From Solibaculum mannosilyticum (GTDB lineage: Bacteria; Bacillota; Clostridia; Oscillospirales; Acutalibacteraceae), in NCBI RefSeq assembly GCF_015140235.1, contig NZ_AP023321.1, positions 1,912,501 through 1,976,500 on the forward strand: a stretch of 64,000 nucleotides of DNA, in the 5' to 3' direction. Position numbers and translations under genes: made by a program. Shown one piece after another: positions 1 to 9,760 of the stretch; positions within the stretch are counted from its first letter, which is position 1, and the number at the start of each line of letters is the position of its first letter. The notes under the pieces were generated by a model that was given only the letters and a program-made list of their open reading frames with translations, searched no databases and was not told the DNA's origin.

Positions 1-1
1 C

Positions 2-496
2 AAATACGGCTCTGTCGTGCCCGCAGGCATCCTCTACATGCCGGCCCTGGAATCGGCGGTGGAATTGGACCGTCATGCCGATTCCAAAGCGTTAGCCCTC
101 AAAAAGACGGCCGGATTTAAAATGAACGGCCTTGTTTTGGATGATCCCACTGTGGTCCAGGGGATGGAACCGGGAGCTAAGGGAATCTTCATTCCGGTCA
201 AGGCTCTCAAAAACGGCGGATTTGACGCCCGTTCCAGTCTGGCATCCCTGGCACAGCTGGGACGTATTGAAGAGCATATCCGGCTGATCTTAACCCAAAT
301 GGCTCAAAGCTTACAGAACGGCGACATCTCCGCCCTTCCCATCCAGGGAAGCGGCATAGACGCCTGCCAGTACTGCCCGTATCACGCTGTATGCGGCTGG
401 GAAAAGGGCGATGCATCCCGCCCCTTTCAGACGATGAAAAACGACCAGGTTTTTGAAACCATCCGATGTGAGGAAGGAGGGACTTCTCATGAGTAG
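2..496 (+). CDS. addB: AddB C-terminal end (partial): ATP-dependent helicase/nuclease subunit B
   Basis: The reading frame is open from the first bases of the window and ends at a TAG, so only the last ~165 residues of AddB are present. The tail carries the motif C-x2-C-x5-C (CQYCPYHAVC), which in AddB supplies three of the four ligands of the [4Fe-4S] cluster that pins the nuclease domain. AddB pairs with AddA to resect double-strand breaks before recombination, the Firmicute counterpart of RecBCD. The stop codon lies eight bases inside the start of addA (addA ATG at 489), the usual translationally coupled addB-addA arrangement. The nuclease catalytic residues lie upstream of the window and cannot be checked. 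Confidence 0.93.
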   Translation, partial: KYGSVVPAGILYMPALESAVELDRHADSKALALKKTAGFKMNGLVLDDPTVVQGMEPGAKGIFIPVKALKNGGFDARSSLASLAQLGRIEEHIRLILTQMAQSLQNGDISALPIQGSGIDACQYCPYHAVCGWEKGDASRPFQTMKNDQVFETIRCEEGGTSHE

Positions 497-3400
497 CGCC
501 AAGTGGACATCCGACCAGAACGATGCCATCGTGACCCGTGGAGGATCCCTGTTGGTATCGGCGGCGGCCGGATCGGGAAAAACCGCTGTGTTGGTCCAGC
601 GGGTCATCGAACGCATCACTGATCCCCAGCATCCCTGTGACATCGACCGTCTGTTGGTTGTGACCTTCACCCGGGCGGCGGCGGCTGAGATGCGGGGACG
701 TGTGGCCGCGCGTTTGACGGAGCTGTTGTCCCAGAATCCACACGACTCCAATCTCCACCGCCAGAAGATGCTTCTGGGAAACGCCCATATTTGCACCGTC
801 CACAGCTTCTGTGTGGACTTGGTGCGGGAGAATTTTCACCTTCTCCACATTGCCCCTGATTTTAAATTGGCTTCCGACGCTCAAATGGTGCTTCTGCGCG
901 AGCAGGCTGCCGAACAGACCATCGAGCATTTCTATGCACTGGAACATTCCCCTTTTCCCGATCTGGCCGATCTACTGGGCGCCCGGCGCAACGATGCGCC
1001 TCTCGTTCGGGTGATGGACCGGTTGTATGAATTTGTTCGTTCCCACCCCTTCCCCGAACAGTGGATGCAAAAAAAGGCCGACGATTACCGCACCTCTCTC
1101 CCGGTCTGCGAAACCAAATGGGGAGCCGCTGCATTCGCCTATGCCCAAAGCGCTGTGGAATACTGTCGTGGGATTTTAAAATCCTGTCATGCATCCCTCG
1201 GCGTGGATCCTGTGGTAGACGCCGCCTTCTCCCCCTCCTTCTGCGCCATGGAGGACACCCTGGCACAGCTTGCCGCATGCCTAAACAAACAGCGGTGGGA
1301 CGATTGCTACCATCTCCTTGAATCGGCGGCGTTTGAACGCCAAAAGCCCATCAAAAAAGGAGAGGGAGGCCCTCTTAAAGACCGGGCTGGAGCGGTAAAA
1401 AAGGAAATCTCGTCGATTCTTTCCCGCCTACAGGGCATCTTCTCCATGTCGGAACAGGAGTTTTGGGAGGATTTACAAGCTCTATCCCCGCTGGTGGACT
1501 CCCTTATGGGAGCGGTGTCTTTTTACAGCGATACCCTGGATTCCCTCAAGGCCGACCGCAAGCTTCTGGATTTTGGAGACCTGGAGCATTTGGCTTTGCG
1601 GGTATTGGTGCGCCCCGACGCCGATGGATATCGTCAAACGCAGGAAGCGGCCGAGCTGTCCTTCCGCTTTGACGAGGTGCTGGTAGACGAGTACCAGGAC
1701 ACCAACGAAGCCCAGGATATGATCTTTCGTGCGGTATCCCAAGGGGAATCCAATCTCTTTATGGTGGGAGACGTCAAGCAGAGCATTTACCGTTTCCGTC
1801 AGGCCATGCCGGAGATTTTCCTGCGGCGGCGGGATGCCTTCCCCCCTTTGAAAGAGGGACATTTTCCCGCACGCATTACATTGGACCGCAATTTTAGAAG
1901 CCGTAAAGGCGTCACCGACGGCGTCAATTTTGTCTTTTCTCAGCTGATGTCCCGGGAGCTGGGAGAACTGGATTATACCAAAGAGGAATCCCTTGTGTGC
2001 AGGGCAACCTATCCCTTTGATACCGACGACGTCACGGAGATGGCTATCATCTCCTACGACAGCGCTGAGGATTCCAGGGATCAGGCCGAAGCCCGATGGA
2101 TTGCTTCCCGTATCCGTCGAATGGTGGATGAAAAGGTGCTGATCTCCGGACCGGAGGGACCGAGGCCGGCATCTTATCGGGACTTCTGCATCCTGCTGCG
2201 CAGCAAAGAAGCCCGGGCCCCTCTTTATGTAGAACAGTTAAAGCTTCAAGGCATCCCAGCTCATGCCGACGTATCGGGCGGCTTTTTTGAAACCAAGGAG
2301 ATTGCCGCCATCCTTTCCCTGCTCCGCGTCATCGACAATCCGCTCCAGGATGTCCCTCTTTTGGCGGCGCTCATGTCACCTATCTTCGGCTTTACTCCCG
2401 ATGATTTAGCCGATATCCGCCTCTCCGACAAAAGATGTCCCCTTTACACCGCTCTTGTGCAGTGTGGGGAGGATCATCCCAAATGCCGCCGTTTTTTGGA
2501 CATCGTGGCTTCTCTGCGCACCTTGGCCGCCACTTTGCCGGCCGATCAACTGCTCATCCGCGTCTACGAACAGCTCTCTTATCCGGCTTTGGTACAAGCC
2601 ATGCCGGGGGGGGAGATTCGCCGTCTCAATCTCAACCTCCTCCTGGACTACGCCCGTCGTTTCGAGCAAAATGGGCACAGGGGACTTAGTGATTTTATCC
2701 GATTCCTGGACCGTCTAGAGGAATCCGGCAGCGATCTCTCCCCTGCCAGCGCCCTCCCCCCCTCTGCCGATGTGGTACATATCTTGAGCATCCACGGTTC
2801 CAAGGGATTGGAATTCCCCGTCTGTATTGTGGCGGGATGCAGCGTATCCTTTAACCGCAGCGATGTCAGCGGAGCTTTCCTTCTCCATCCTGAGCTGGGC
2901 GTGGGATGCAAACGCCGCATGCCGGACGGGCGTCAGTTTACCACCTTGCCGCGGGAAGCGGTAGCCCTCGAGATCGAGCGTGGATTTTTATCGGAGGAGA
3001 TGCGGGTTTTGTATGTGGCTATGACCCGTGCCAGGGAAAAGCTGATCCTCACCATGGCTTTAGAGGATCCGGAGGCCAGCGTATCGGCCCTGGCATCCAG
3101 CTTGCCGGAGACTGGCCCCATCCCGCCTTTTGTTCTTCGGAGATGCAAGGGGTATTCCGACTGGCTGATGTTGTGCGCTTTACGGCATCCTGATGGTCAA
3201 ATCCTGCGGGATTTGGCCAATCGTCCCGGCCTTTCATCTGTGCCGGCAGAAGGCTCTTTGCTGGTGTCGCTGGAAGAGGCCCCTTCCATTTCTTCCCCAG
3301 CCGAGGATGAGTCGCTCCCAGCTGCCCCTGATTCGGAATTTACCCGTCTGATTCATGACCGGTTTGGCTGGAAGTATCCCTATGAACAACTAAGTCACAT

Positions 3401-4010
3401 TCCCTCTAAACTGGCGGCTTCAGAGCTTCTCGCCCATCGCATCCGTCCAGAGGATGTGGCATCCTCCATCCCCGCCTTTGCCGAGGGACGTCCCTTGACC
3501 GCCGCCCAACGCGGCACGGTTCTTCACACCTTTCTACAGCTATCCGACTGGAAAAACGCCTCGTTGCATCCCGAGGAGGAGGTTGGACGTCTGGTGACTT
3601 CCGGACATCTCTCTCAAAAAGAGGCCGACTGCATTGATCTAGGCAAAGTCAAGCAGTTTTTTGAAAGCCCTCTCTATCGCCGCATCGTCCACGCCGATCG
3701 GGTGCATCGGGAGCTTCAGTTTCATGTTTTCCTTCCCCCATCTTATTTGGATCCTGACGTCTCGGACAGCAGTGATGAAAACGTCGTGCTCCAAGGCGTG
3801 GCCGATCTTGTGCTGGAGGAAAAGGATGGGCTGGTCCTGGTGGACTATAAAACCGATCATGTGTGGGATCCCGAGATTCTAAGACAGCGGTATACCATGC
3901 AGCTACGCCGTTACGCCTACGCCATGGAACAGGTTCTGGACAAGCCTGTCAAACAGCTCCTGCTTTACTCCTTCTCCCTGGGGCAGACCGTGGAAATCTT
4001 CAAACAATAG
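489..4010 (+). CDS. addA: AddA: ATP-dependent helicase/nuclease subunit A
   Basis: A UvrD/Rep superfamily 1 helicase fused to a C-terminal nuclease, 1173 residues, close to the family's usual ~1200. Visible helicase motifs are Walker A AAAGSGKT (residues 25-32), motif II VDEYQDTNE, motif III GDVKQSIYRFR, motif V HGSKGLEFP and motif VI YVAMTRAREK. The C-terminus has the RecB-type nuclease signature GVADLV followed by VDYKTD. It acts with AddB on broken DNA ends in the cytoplasm. The start was placed at 489 rather than at an upstream in-frame codon (453) because AGGAAGGAGGG stands seven bases before it. The coding region overlaps the end of addB and is followed by a bidirectional terminator, so addAB appears to be a self-contained operon. 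Confidence 0.96.
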   Translation: MSSAKWTSDQNDAIVTRGGSLLVSAAAGSGKTAVLVQRVIERITDPQHPCDIDRLLVVTFTRAAAAEMRGRVAARLTELLSQNPHDSNLHRQKMLLGNAHICTVHSFCVDLVRENFHLLHIAPDFKLASDAQMVLLREQAAEQTIEHFYALEHSPFPDLADLLGARRNDAPLVRVMDRLYEFVRSHPFPEQWMQKKADDYRTSLPVCETKWGAAAFAYAQSAVEYCRGILKSCHASLGVDPVVDAAFSPSFCAMEDTLAQLAACLNKQRWDDCYHLLESAAFERQKPIKKGEGGPLKDRAGAVKKEISSILSRLQGIFSMSEQEFWEDLQALSPLVDSLMGAVSFYSDTLDSLKADRKLLDFGDLEHLALRVLVRPDADGYRQTQEAAELSFRFDEVLVDEYQDTNEAQDMIFRAVSQGESNLFMVGDVKQSIYRFRQAMPEIFLRRRDAFPPLKEGHFPARITLDRNFRSRKGVTDGVNFVFSQLMSRELGELDYTKEESLVCRATYPFDTDDVTEMAIISYDSAEDSRDQAEARWIASRIRRMVDEKVLISGPEGPRPASYRDFCILLRSKEARAPLYVEQLKLQGIPAHADVSGGFFETKEIAAILSLLRVIDNPLQDVPLLAALMSPIFGFTPDDLADIRLSDKRCPLYTALVQCGEDHPKCRRFLDIVASLRTLAATLPADQLLIRVYEQLSYPALVQAMPGGEIRRLNLNLLLDYARRFEQNGHRGLSDFIRFLDRLEESGSDLSPASALPPSADVVHILSIHGSKGLEFPVCIVAGCSVSFNRSDVSGAFLLHPELGVGCKRRMPDGRQFTTLPREAVALEIERGFLSEEMRVLYVAMTRAREKLILTMALEDPEASVSALASSLPETGPIPPFVLRRCKGYSDWLMLCALRHPDGQILRDLANRPGLSSVPAEGSLLVSLEEAPSISSPAEDESLPAAPDSEFTRLIHDRFGWKYPYEQLSHIPSKLAASELLAHRIRPEDVASSIPAFAEGRPLTAAQRGTVLHTFLQLSDWKNASLHPEEEVGRLVTSGHLSQKEADCIDLGKVKQFFESPLYRRIVHADRVHRELQFHVFLPPSYLDPDVSDSSDENVVLQGVADLVLEEKDGLVLVDYKTDHVWDPEILRQRYTMQLRRYAYAMEQVLDKPVKQLLLYSFSLGQTVEIFKQ

Positions 4011-4022
4011 GCCAATATACAG

Positions 4023-4062
4023 CAAAAAGGACCGGGAATTAAAATATCCCGGTCCTTTTTGC
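4023..4062. terminator. Bidirectional intrinsic terminator between addA and sigA
   Basis: GGACCGGGA (4029-4037) pairs with TCCCGGTCC (4047-4055). It is flanked by AAAAA on the left and TTTTT on the right, so it can end transcription of addA (+) and of the sigA operon (-). Confidence 0.85.
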
Positions 4063-4078
4063 TTTTCTCCTATAAAAC

Positions 4079-4103
4079 GGCCCTGGACAGCTTATCCAGG
4101 GCC
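4079..4103 (-). terminator. Second hairpin after sigA
   Basis: A nine-base-pair perfect stem, GGCCCTGGA (4079-4087) with TCCAGGGCC (4095-4103), lies just past the sigA stop. The following T-run on the minus strand is short (GTTTTA), so it may act with the stronger hairpin beyond it. Confidence 0.5.
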
Positions 4104-4125
4104 GAGAATCCTTTTCCTGTTGTGA

Positions 4126-5223
4126 TTAATCCAAAAAGTCCTTGAGCTTTTTACTGCGGCTAGGATGACGTAGCTTACGCAGGGCCTTGGCCTCAATCTG
4201 ACGGATGCGTTCACGGGTGACATTAAACTCCCGTCCCACTTCCTCCAAGGTGCGGGACCGGCCATCCTCTAAGCCGAACCGCAGACGCAGCACCTTCTCT
4301 TCGCGAGGTGTCAGAGTGCTGAGCACGGTGGAGAGCTGTTCTTTGAGCAGGGTATGGGATGCGGCTTCCGCCGGAGCGGGAGCATCGTCGTCCGGGATAA
4401 AGTCGCCCAAATGACTATCCTCTTCCTCGCCGATGGGGGTCTCCAAAGAAACCGGTTCCTGCGCCACACGCATAATTTCACGCACCTTGGTAACCGGCAT
4501 ATCCAGCTCTACCGCGATCTCTTCGGCTGTCGGCTCATGTCCGCTCTTATGCAGCAGGGAACTGCTGGCCTTTTTTACCTTATTGATGGTCTCCACCATA
4601 TGCACCGGGATACGGATAGTACGGGCCTGGTCGGCAATGGCTCGGGTGATGGCCTGACGGATCCACCAGGTGGCGTAGGTGGAAAATTTAAAGCCTTTGG
4701 TATAATCAAACTTTTCCACCGCCTTGATGAGGCCCAAATTTCCCTCCTGGATCAGATCCAAAAACTGCATTCCCCGTCCCACATATCGCTTGGCGATGCT
4801 GACCACCAGACGCAAGTTTGCCTCTGACAAACGCTTGCGCGCAGCCGGATCTCCAGCCTGGATCCGCATAGCCAGCTCCACCTCTTCCTCCGGCGTCAGC
4901 AGCGGTACACGGCCGATTTCCTTGAGGTACACTTTGACCGGATCGTCAATGGCGATACCTTCCGTGCTCAATACGCTTTCCAAATCCTCGTCGTTTCCAC
5001 CAGATTCGGATGCCAAAGCCACATCGGCCGCCGGATCACTGAAGTCATCTACAATCTCAATGTTCTGACTCTCTAGATTATCGTAGAGCTTTTCCATTTG
5101 CTCTGTATCAAAATCCAGCTCCTCTAAAGCGTCCAGAATCTCCTGCATGGTCAGCTTTCCCTTTACTTTTCCCTGATCCACCAGCTCTTTGAGGGCATTT
5201 TTCTTATTCTCAGTAGCGGCCAT
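4126..5223 (-). CDS. sigA: Primary RNA polymerase sigma factor SigA/RpoD
   Basis: A 365-residue housekeeping sigma-70. Region 1.1 is at the N-terminus. Region 2 includes the core-binding and -10 recognition segment [20 protein letters not shown]. Region 3 starts at [15 protein letters not shown]. Region 4 ends in the helix-turn-helix [19 protein letters not shown] that reads the -35 box. The short acidic linker between regions 1.1 and 2 gives a length typical of Bacillus/Clostridium SigA rather than of E. coli RpoD. Its start lies three bases after the dnaG stop, so the two are one transcript, a compact form of the macromolecular synthesis operon with dgt upstream. The many TTGACA-N17-TATAAT matches elsewhere in the window fit this protein's expected specificity. 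Confidence 0.97.
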   Translation of the reverse strand: MAATENKKNALKELVDQGKVKGKLTMQEILDALEELDFDTEQMEKLYDNLESQNIEIVDDFSDPAADVALASESGGNDEDLESVLSTEGIAIDDPVKVYLKEIGRVPLLTPEEEVELAMRIQAGDPAARKRLSEANLRLVVSIAKRYVGRGMQFLDLIQEGNLGLIKAVEKFDYTKGFKFSTYATWWIRQAITRAIADQARTIRIPVHMVETINKVKKASSSLLHKSGHEPTAEEIAVELDMPVTKVREIMRVAQEPVSLETPIGEEEDSHLGDFIPDDDAPAPAEAASHTLLKEQLSTVLSTLTPREEKVLRLRFGLEDGRSRTLEEVGREFNVTRERIRQIEAKALRKLRHPSRSKKLKDFLD

Positions 5224-5226
5224 TGG

Positions 5227-7002
5227 TTAACATCCTTTCTTTTTCAGCGACGCGATATATGCAGCACATTCTTCCGGGCTCATGGAAGAAATGTCCTTTA
5301 TTCGATTTTTCTCGTATTCCTGCAATATAGTTTCTATACAGTCATGCAGTTCTTGTAAGCTATCCCCTGTATTCTGAAGGGCGGCACGGCGGGCGGCAAT
5401 TCCTGAAATACTGGACATTTCCTCCACCGAAAACTGTTCTCCCAAATCGGCAAGCAGCATAGCGGGATCGGCGATGCCCGCCTCCAGTTCTCTACAAACC
5501 GCCTCATAGACGCGGCGATGGAAGGAGGTAAGGAACCGATCGCTGGACAGCTTTGCTTGCACCCGGGATAGATAGTCGGGATTTTGCATGAGGATCGCTA
5601 TGATCGTCTCCTCCGCCCGTGCGGCACGGGGATATTTGCTGCGTTCGGGATTGACCTGATCGGTATAGCCGGCTGTTTGTTTCTGGATTTCCCGAAACTG
5701 CTGGCGCTTTAGGATACGGCTGTTTTTCCGCCGCTGATCCCGGACTTGGCCGAGCAGCGTATCACGGGATACCGACAGCTCCTGAGCCAGACGTCCGGCG
5801 TAGATTTCACATTCCAACGCATTGTCAATGGTGGCAAGAACTTTGACGGCTTCTTCCAAATAACCTACGTTGCCTTCCGGTGTAGTCAGATCAAACCGGT
5901 TCTTGACCACCTGAAGCCGATAGGCTACATCCCCTTCGGCGCCCTCCACTAGCAACTGGAACCGTTCCGGGCCGTTGCGGCGGATAAATTCATCCGGATC
6001 CTTGCCGTCGGGCAGGTTGAGAAGCCGCACCTTTAACCCGGCATCCCGCAGGATACCAATATCCCGTGCCGCGGCCTTAACGCCTGCTTCATCGGCGTCC
6101 CCGGCAACTATCACCTCCGGCACATACCGGGCCATCAACCGGGCCTGCTGAGGCGTGAGGGCCGTCCCCAAAGCGGCCACGGCATTGCCGAATCCTGCCT
6201 GATGCATGGCGATAACGTCCATGTAACCCTCCGCCAAAATCAAAAATCCATTTTTGGCGTTTTTCGCCAAGTTCATGGCGAAGAGATTCATCGTCTTTTT
6301 GTACACCATAGTATCGGATGTGTTGATGTACTTGGGTTTGGTATCGTCCAGCACCCGCCCTCCAAAACCGATGACATTCCCTCTTAAATCGATAATGGGG
6401 AAAATAACCCTATTTCGGAATTTATCGTAATGTCCTCCGCTGCGGCGCGGGATAAGCAAGTCGGCCATCTGGGCCTCTTCTGGAGAATATCCCTTGGAAC
6501 GGAGATAACGGGCTAGAGAATCCCAACTGTCCGGCGCGAAACCCAATCCAAACCGCTTGATGGTCTGGTCGGAAAGGCCCCGGCTGTGAAAATACTGAAG
6601 GCCTGCGGCCCCGGACGGCGTATAAAGCGTATGATAAAAGAAACGGGCGGCTGTCCGGTTAATCTCCAGGATGGAGGCCTTGAGCTTTGCCTGGCCGTCG
6701 TCAGCCTGGTCCTCCGGCATGGCAAGACCGGAACGTCCCGCCAAAAACCGCACCGCTTCCAAATAATCCAAATTCTCGATGCGGCGGATGAAGGTAATGG
6801 CATCCCCTGCCGCGCCGCATCCAAAACAGTAAAACGAGTTGTTTTCCGGATAAAGGGTAAAAGAAGGCGTCTTTTCGCTGTGGAAGGGACAAAGCCCTAC
6901 CAAGTTCCTACCGCGCCGTTTTAAATTGACATAAGAGGAAACCACGCTTTCAATATCATTGCGGGCCTTGAGTTCCATCATAAAGCTCTCGGGCAACGGC
7001 AA
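5227..7002 (-). CDS. dnaG: DNA primase DnaG
   Basis: A 591-residue primase that lays RNA primers at the replication fork. The N-terminal CHC2 zinc finger is intact, with Cys38, His41, Cys59 and Cys62. It is followed by the RNA polymerase core and the Toprim segment ILAEGYMDVIAMHQAGF, then a C-terminal helicase-binding part. The start is a TTG: GGGAGG (7011-7016 on the plus-strand scale) stands eight bases before it, while the first ATG is seven codons inside and lacks its own site. The gene is followed at three bases by sigA and preceded by dgt, 105 bases away, a gene order common in Clostridia. Confidence 0.96.
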   Translation of the reverse strand: MPLPESFMMELKARNDIESVVSSYVNLKRRGRNLVGLCPFHSEKTPSFTLYPENNSFYCFGCGAAGDAITFIRRIENLDYLEAVRFLAGRSGLAMPEDQADDGQAKLKASILEINRTAARFFYHTLYTPSGAAGLQYFHSRGLSDQTIKRFGLGFAPDSWDSLARYLRSKGYSPEEAQMADLLIPRRSGGHYDKFRNRVIFPIIDLRGNVIGFGGRVLDDTKPKYINTSDTMVYKKTMNLFAMNLAKNAKNGFLILAEGYMDVIAMHQAGFGNAVAALGTALTPQQARLMARYVPEVIVAGDADEAGVKAAARDIGILRDAGLKVRLLNLPDGKDPDEFIRRNGPERFQLLVEGAEGDVAYRLQVVKNRFDLTTPEGNVGYLEEAVKVLATIDNALECEIYAGRLAQELSVSRDTLLGQVRDQRRKNSRILKRQQFREIQKQTAGYTDQVNPERSKYPRAARAEETIIAILMQNPDYLSRVQAKLSSDRFLTSFHRRVYEAVCRELEAGIADPAMLLADLGEQFSVEEMSSISGIAARRAALQNTGDSLQELHDCIETILQEYEKNRIKDISSMSPEECAAYIASLKKKGC

Positions 7003-7107
7003 AAAAAAGACCTCCCTTGCGAATTTTACAGTTCTGTATCCGGATGGTATCCTATGCGCCGGAAACCATTCCTATGCATCACCGGCTCTGATTGCGGTGC
7101 AATTTTG

Positions 7108-8103
7108 CTAAATGCTCCATCGTTTTGGCACATAAAGCGCCTCAAAGATCTGGACGGCGTATTGATCGCTCATGCCGGCGATATAATCCAAAGCGGCGCG
7201 TTCTCCCCCATCCCGATCCCGGATGACGGCAAATTCACCGGGGAGCTTGTCCGGATGCATGACAAAATGACAATAAAGATGCTGGATCAGGGCAATGGCC
7301 TTGCCCTCTTCGCTTTTGGCCTTGGGATTGGTGTACACCTGGTCAAACATAAAGCTGTGAAGCTGATCAAACTGCTTCTGGACTTCATCCCCTAAGCAGA
7401 TGGTATCGACGCTGTGTTCCACCACAGAATTCACCAGCGTCGTGATGCGCTGTGTCCGGCTTCTGCCCAACACCCGATGGATCTCCTCTGGGATATCCTC
7501 CTCCCGCAGCACGCCGCCTCGGATGGCGTCCTCAATATCGTGGTTGATATAGGCGATGCGGTCGGCCAGACGAACCACTCGCCCCTCCAGAGTCGAGGCT
7601 TCCTCCCCGGTGGTATGTCGTTCGATGCCGTTGATGACCTCCCAGGTCAGATTCAGGCCACGTCCTTCCTTCTCCAGCTTTTGCACCACTCGGACACTCT
7701 GATCATAATGGGTAAACCCGCACGGCGAAACCTGACGCAACGCCCGTTCCCCCGCGTGTCCAAAGGGGGTATGTCCCAAATCGTGCCCCAAGCTGATGGC
7801 TTCAGTTAAATCCTCATTGAGCTGGAGAGCCCGGGCGATGGTCCTGGCCACCTGAGCAACCTCCAGCGTATGGGTCAGCCGAGTACGGTAATGATCCTTT
7901 TCCGGTGAAAGAAACACCTGTGTCTTATGTTTTAGACGGCGGAAAGCCTTACAGTGGAGAATGCGGTCTCGGTCCCGCTGAAACGGGGTTCTAAGAGGAC
8001 ATTCCTCCTCTGGACGTTCCCTTCCCTTGGTATCGGCTGAAAGCACTGCCTTAGACGATAAAAATTGAGCTTCAAATGCTTGTGTACGTTCCCGCACAGT
8101 CAA
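7108..8103 (-). CDS. dgt: Deoxyguanosinetriphosphate triphosphohydrolase-like HD protein
   Basis: A 331-residue HD-domain phosphohydrolase of the dGTPase family, which removes triphosphate from dGTP/dNTPs. The metal-binding residues are visible in RTRLTHTLEVAQVART, in the HD dyad of SLGHDLGHTPFGHAGE, and in RLADRIAYINHDIEDA (final Asp). The N-terminal FRRLKHKTQV segment is a family hallmark. Translation most likely begins at TTG (8103): GGAGGTGATG precedes it, and the nearby ATG is out of frame. Position upstream of dnaG-sigA is conserved in clostridia and suggests co-regulation of nucleotide pools and replication. Substrate preference cannot be read from the sequence. Confidence 0.93.
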   Translation of the reverse strand: MTVRERTQAFEAQFLSSKAVLSADTKGRERPEEECPLRTPFQRDRDRILHCKAFRRLKHKTQVFLSPEKDHYRTRLTHTLEVAQVARTIARALQLNEDLTEAISLGHDLGHTPFGHAGERALRQVSPCGFTHYDQSVRVVQKLEKEGRGLNLTWEVINGIERHTTGEEASTLEGRVVRLADRIAYINHDIEDAIRGGVLREEDIPEEIHRVLGRSRTQRITTLVNSVVEHSVDTICLGDEVQKQFDQLHSFMFDQVYTNPKAKSEEGKAIALIQHLYCHFVMHPDKLPGEFAVIRDRDGGERAALDYIAGMSDQYAVQIFEALYVPKRWSI

Positions 8104-8219
8104 GACGCATCACCTCCATCGCAATCATTCCATTCATAGAATAAATACGACAAAACCGTCCCAAAACCCTGCCAAATAGGGCAACTTTTTTAAAATCAGC
8201 GATTTACACAGTTTTCCTC

Positions 8220-8864
8220 TCATCTATCAAAGCCTTTTTCACATGGCATATATCGAATCTCCGTCAGTCGGGGAATAATCTCTCCCCGCGTGGCATCGGC
8301 CAACGCTTTTTCCAAAGCCCCCACCTGTTCACATGGGATGGAAAAATTGACCACTACCACCATTCCAAACTGGGCGTCCTCCACCTTTCCCCCTAGCTGG
8401 GGGATGAGGGCAGAGATGCGGCCGTATTGGTTGTAGTCACAGGTCACCATTCCCAACTGGCAGGGCTGCATGGTGACAATTCCAGTGGCATCCACCGCCA
8501 CCCGGGCGCCTTTGGAATAAGCCCGGACCAATCCTCCCGTCCCCAGCAATACGCCGCCAAAGTATCGGGTGACCACCACCGCTACATCGGTAAGCCCCGC
8601 CCCCAATAACACGTCCAGCATGGGGACGCCGGCAGTACCTTGAGGTTCCCCGTCGTCGGAATACCGACGGGTCTGCCCCTCCCGGAGCACGTAGGCATAA
8701 CAGTTATGGGTTGCGTCCCAGTGTTTTGCACGCATCTCGTTGATGAAATCCAACGCCTGTTGTTCAGTAGTCACCGGGCGGATCCGGCCGATAAACCGGG
8801 ACCTCTTTTCTACAAATTCATCCTCGCCGGGATGTAAAATCGTCAAATAGGGTCTCATACTCAT
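8220..8864 (-). CDS. YigZ/IMPACT-family (UPF0029) protein
   Basis: A 214-residue member of the YigZ/IMPACT family. The core signature KHWDATHNCYAY...DDGEPQGTAG and the glycine-rich loop YFGGVLLGTGGLVRAYSKGA are both present, followed by the C-terminal ferredoxin-like UPF0029 domain. The molecular role is unsettled in bacteria; eukaryotic IMPACT modulates translational stress signalling, and bacterial members have been linked to nucleic acid binding. The start is one of two near ATG codons (8864 or 8858); the ribosome site is weak (GGGTGAGTGG). The strong rpmE terminator lies just upstream, so this gene probably has its own promoter, which I could not identify. Confidence 0.9.
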   Translation of the reverse strand: MSMRPYLTILHPGEDEFVEKRSRFIGRIRPVTTEQQALDFINEMRAKHWDATHNCYAYVLREGQTRRYSDDGEPQGTAGVPMLDVLLGAGLTDVAVVVTRYFGGVLLGTGGLVRAYSKGARVAVDATGIVTMQPCQLGMVTCDYNQYGRISALIPQLGGKVEDAQFGMVVVVNFSIPCEQVGALEKALADATRGEIIPRLTEIRYMPCEKGFDR

Positions 8865-8887
8865 CCACTCACCCTTTGCCTCAAGCG

Positions 8888-8925
8888 GAAAAAAGGGCGG
8901 CGTAACTCTACAGTACGCCGCCCTT
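8888..8925 (-). terminator. Intrinsic terminator of rpmE
   Basis: A 12-base-pair stem, AAGGGCGGCGTA (8893-8904) with TACGCCGCCCTT (8914-8925). Read on the minus strand it is followed by a run of six T's. It lies directly after the rpmE stop. Confidence 0.88.
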
Positions 8926-8938
8926 CAACCAGAAGCAA

Positions 8939-9145
8939 TTATTTATCCTGCATATTGAAGCGCTTCTTGAAACGATCGACACGTCCGCCAGTGTCTACCA
9001 GCTTCTGCTTGCCGGTAAAGAAAGGATGGCACTTGGAGCAGATTTCAACGCGGATATCCTTTTTGGTAGAACGAGTCTCAATTACCTCACCGCATGCGCA
9101 GCGGATGGTAGTGGCTTCATACTTGGGATGGATGTTTTCCTTCAT
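8939..9145 (-). CDS. rpmE: 50S ribosomal protein L31 (zinc-binding type)
   Basis: A 68-residue ribosomal protein L31. Four cysteines (Cys16, Cys18, Cys36, Cys39) mark the zinc-binding form rather than the zinc-free YtiA form, which matters because the two are exchanged under zinc shortage in other Firmicutes. The start was moved from an upstream in-frame codon (9169) to 9145: the protein then begins MKENIHPKY as the family does, and GAGGTG stands six bases ahead. It is monocistronic between a good promoter and a strong terminator. Confidence 0.96.
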   Translation of the reverse strand: MKENIHPKYEATTIRCACGEVIETRSTKKDIRVEICSKCHPFFTGKQKLVDTGGRVDRFKKRFNMQDK

Positions 9146-9184
9146 TCTTGTCACCTCTTTCATGACCATATCGCTAGTATTTCT

Positions 9185-9213
9185 AATCTATCACAATCCG
9201 CACTAAAATGCAA
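9185..9213 (-). promoter_or_regulatory. Sigma-A-like promoter of rpmE
   Basis: On the minus strand, TTGCAT (9208-9213), 17 bases, then TAGATT (9185-9190). It sits 40 bases before the rpmE start. Confidence 0.5.
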
Positions 9214-9263
9214 GGAAAAAATACATTTTTAACGCATCTTACCTTCAACCGGTCTCCCAGACA

Positions 9264-9296
9264 TCAAAAAAGGCCGCTTTTTTCCAAAACAGCCTC
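9264..9296 (-). terminator. Probable terminator of the TM2 protein gene
   Basis: On the minus strand an imperfect stem anchored by AGGC/GCCT (9271-9295) is followed by six T's. The stem is weak and includes a G-U pair. Confidence 0.4.
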
Positions 9297-9319
9297 GTTT
9301 TTGACCGGGACAAAACTCA

Positions 9320-9760
9320 TCAGTTACTCAGGGGAACGCCGTCGGCATCACAGGTAATGGAACCTGCAAGGATCATAATACCTTCCACCAGGCCCCAGAT
9401 CCCGGACACCACTGGACCCAGACCACAAAGGAGGATGCCCACTGTACCGAGCAAAATCTGGATGATGGCTTTGTTGGTATATCCCAGGTAGAAGTTATGC
9501 ACTCCCAATGCTCCCAGGAAAATGCCCAGCAATCCCGCTGCTATTTTTGACTTTTGCTGCGCATAAGGGGAAGCCGGCTGATACTGGGGCGGATAAGGCT
9601 GCTTGGTGGACGCACCACAATGAACGCACACCACAGCCATGGGATCGGTCTGCTGACCGCAGTTGGCACAATAACGATCCCCTTGTCCCGCCGGCACTCC
9701 GCACTGGGGACAAACATACGCTCCATTTGGCAACTGCGCTCCACAATTTTTGCAGTACAC
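9320..9760 (-). CDS. Double zinc-ribbon TM2-domain membrane protein
   Basis: A 146-residue protein with two N-terminal zinc ribbons: CKNC...CPQC (residues 3-20) and CANC...CVHC (about 31-48). A Pro/Gln/Tyr linker leads to a TM2 domain: two membrane helices around LLGIFLGALGVHNFYLGY and IIQILLGTVGILLCGLGPVVSGIWGLVEGIMIL. TM2 proteins are widespread and mostly uncharacterised; no enzymatic function is implied. The GTG start at 9760 is supported by GGAGGT seven bases ahead. The gene follows alr on the same strand but has a promoter match overlapping the end of alr, so it may be transcribed independently. Confidence 0.88.
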   Translation of the reverse strand: MYCKNCGAQLPNGAYVCPQCGVPAGQGDRYCANCGQQTDPMAVVCVHCGASTKQPYPPQYQPASPYAQQKSKIAAGLLGIFLGALGVHNFYLGYTNKAIIQILLGTVGILLCGLGPVVSGIWGLVEGIMILAGSITCDADGVPLSN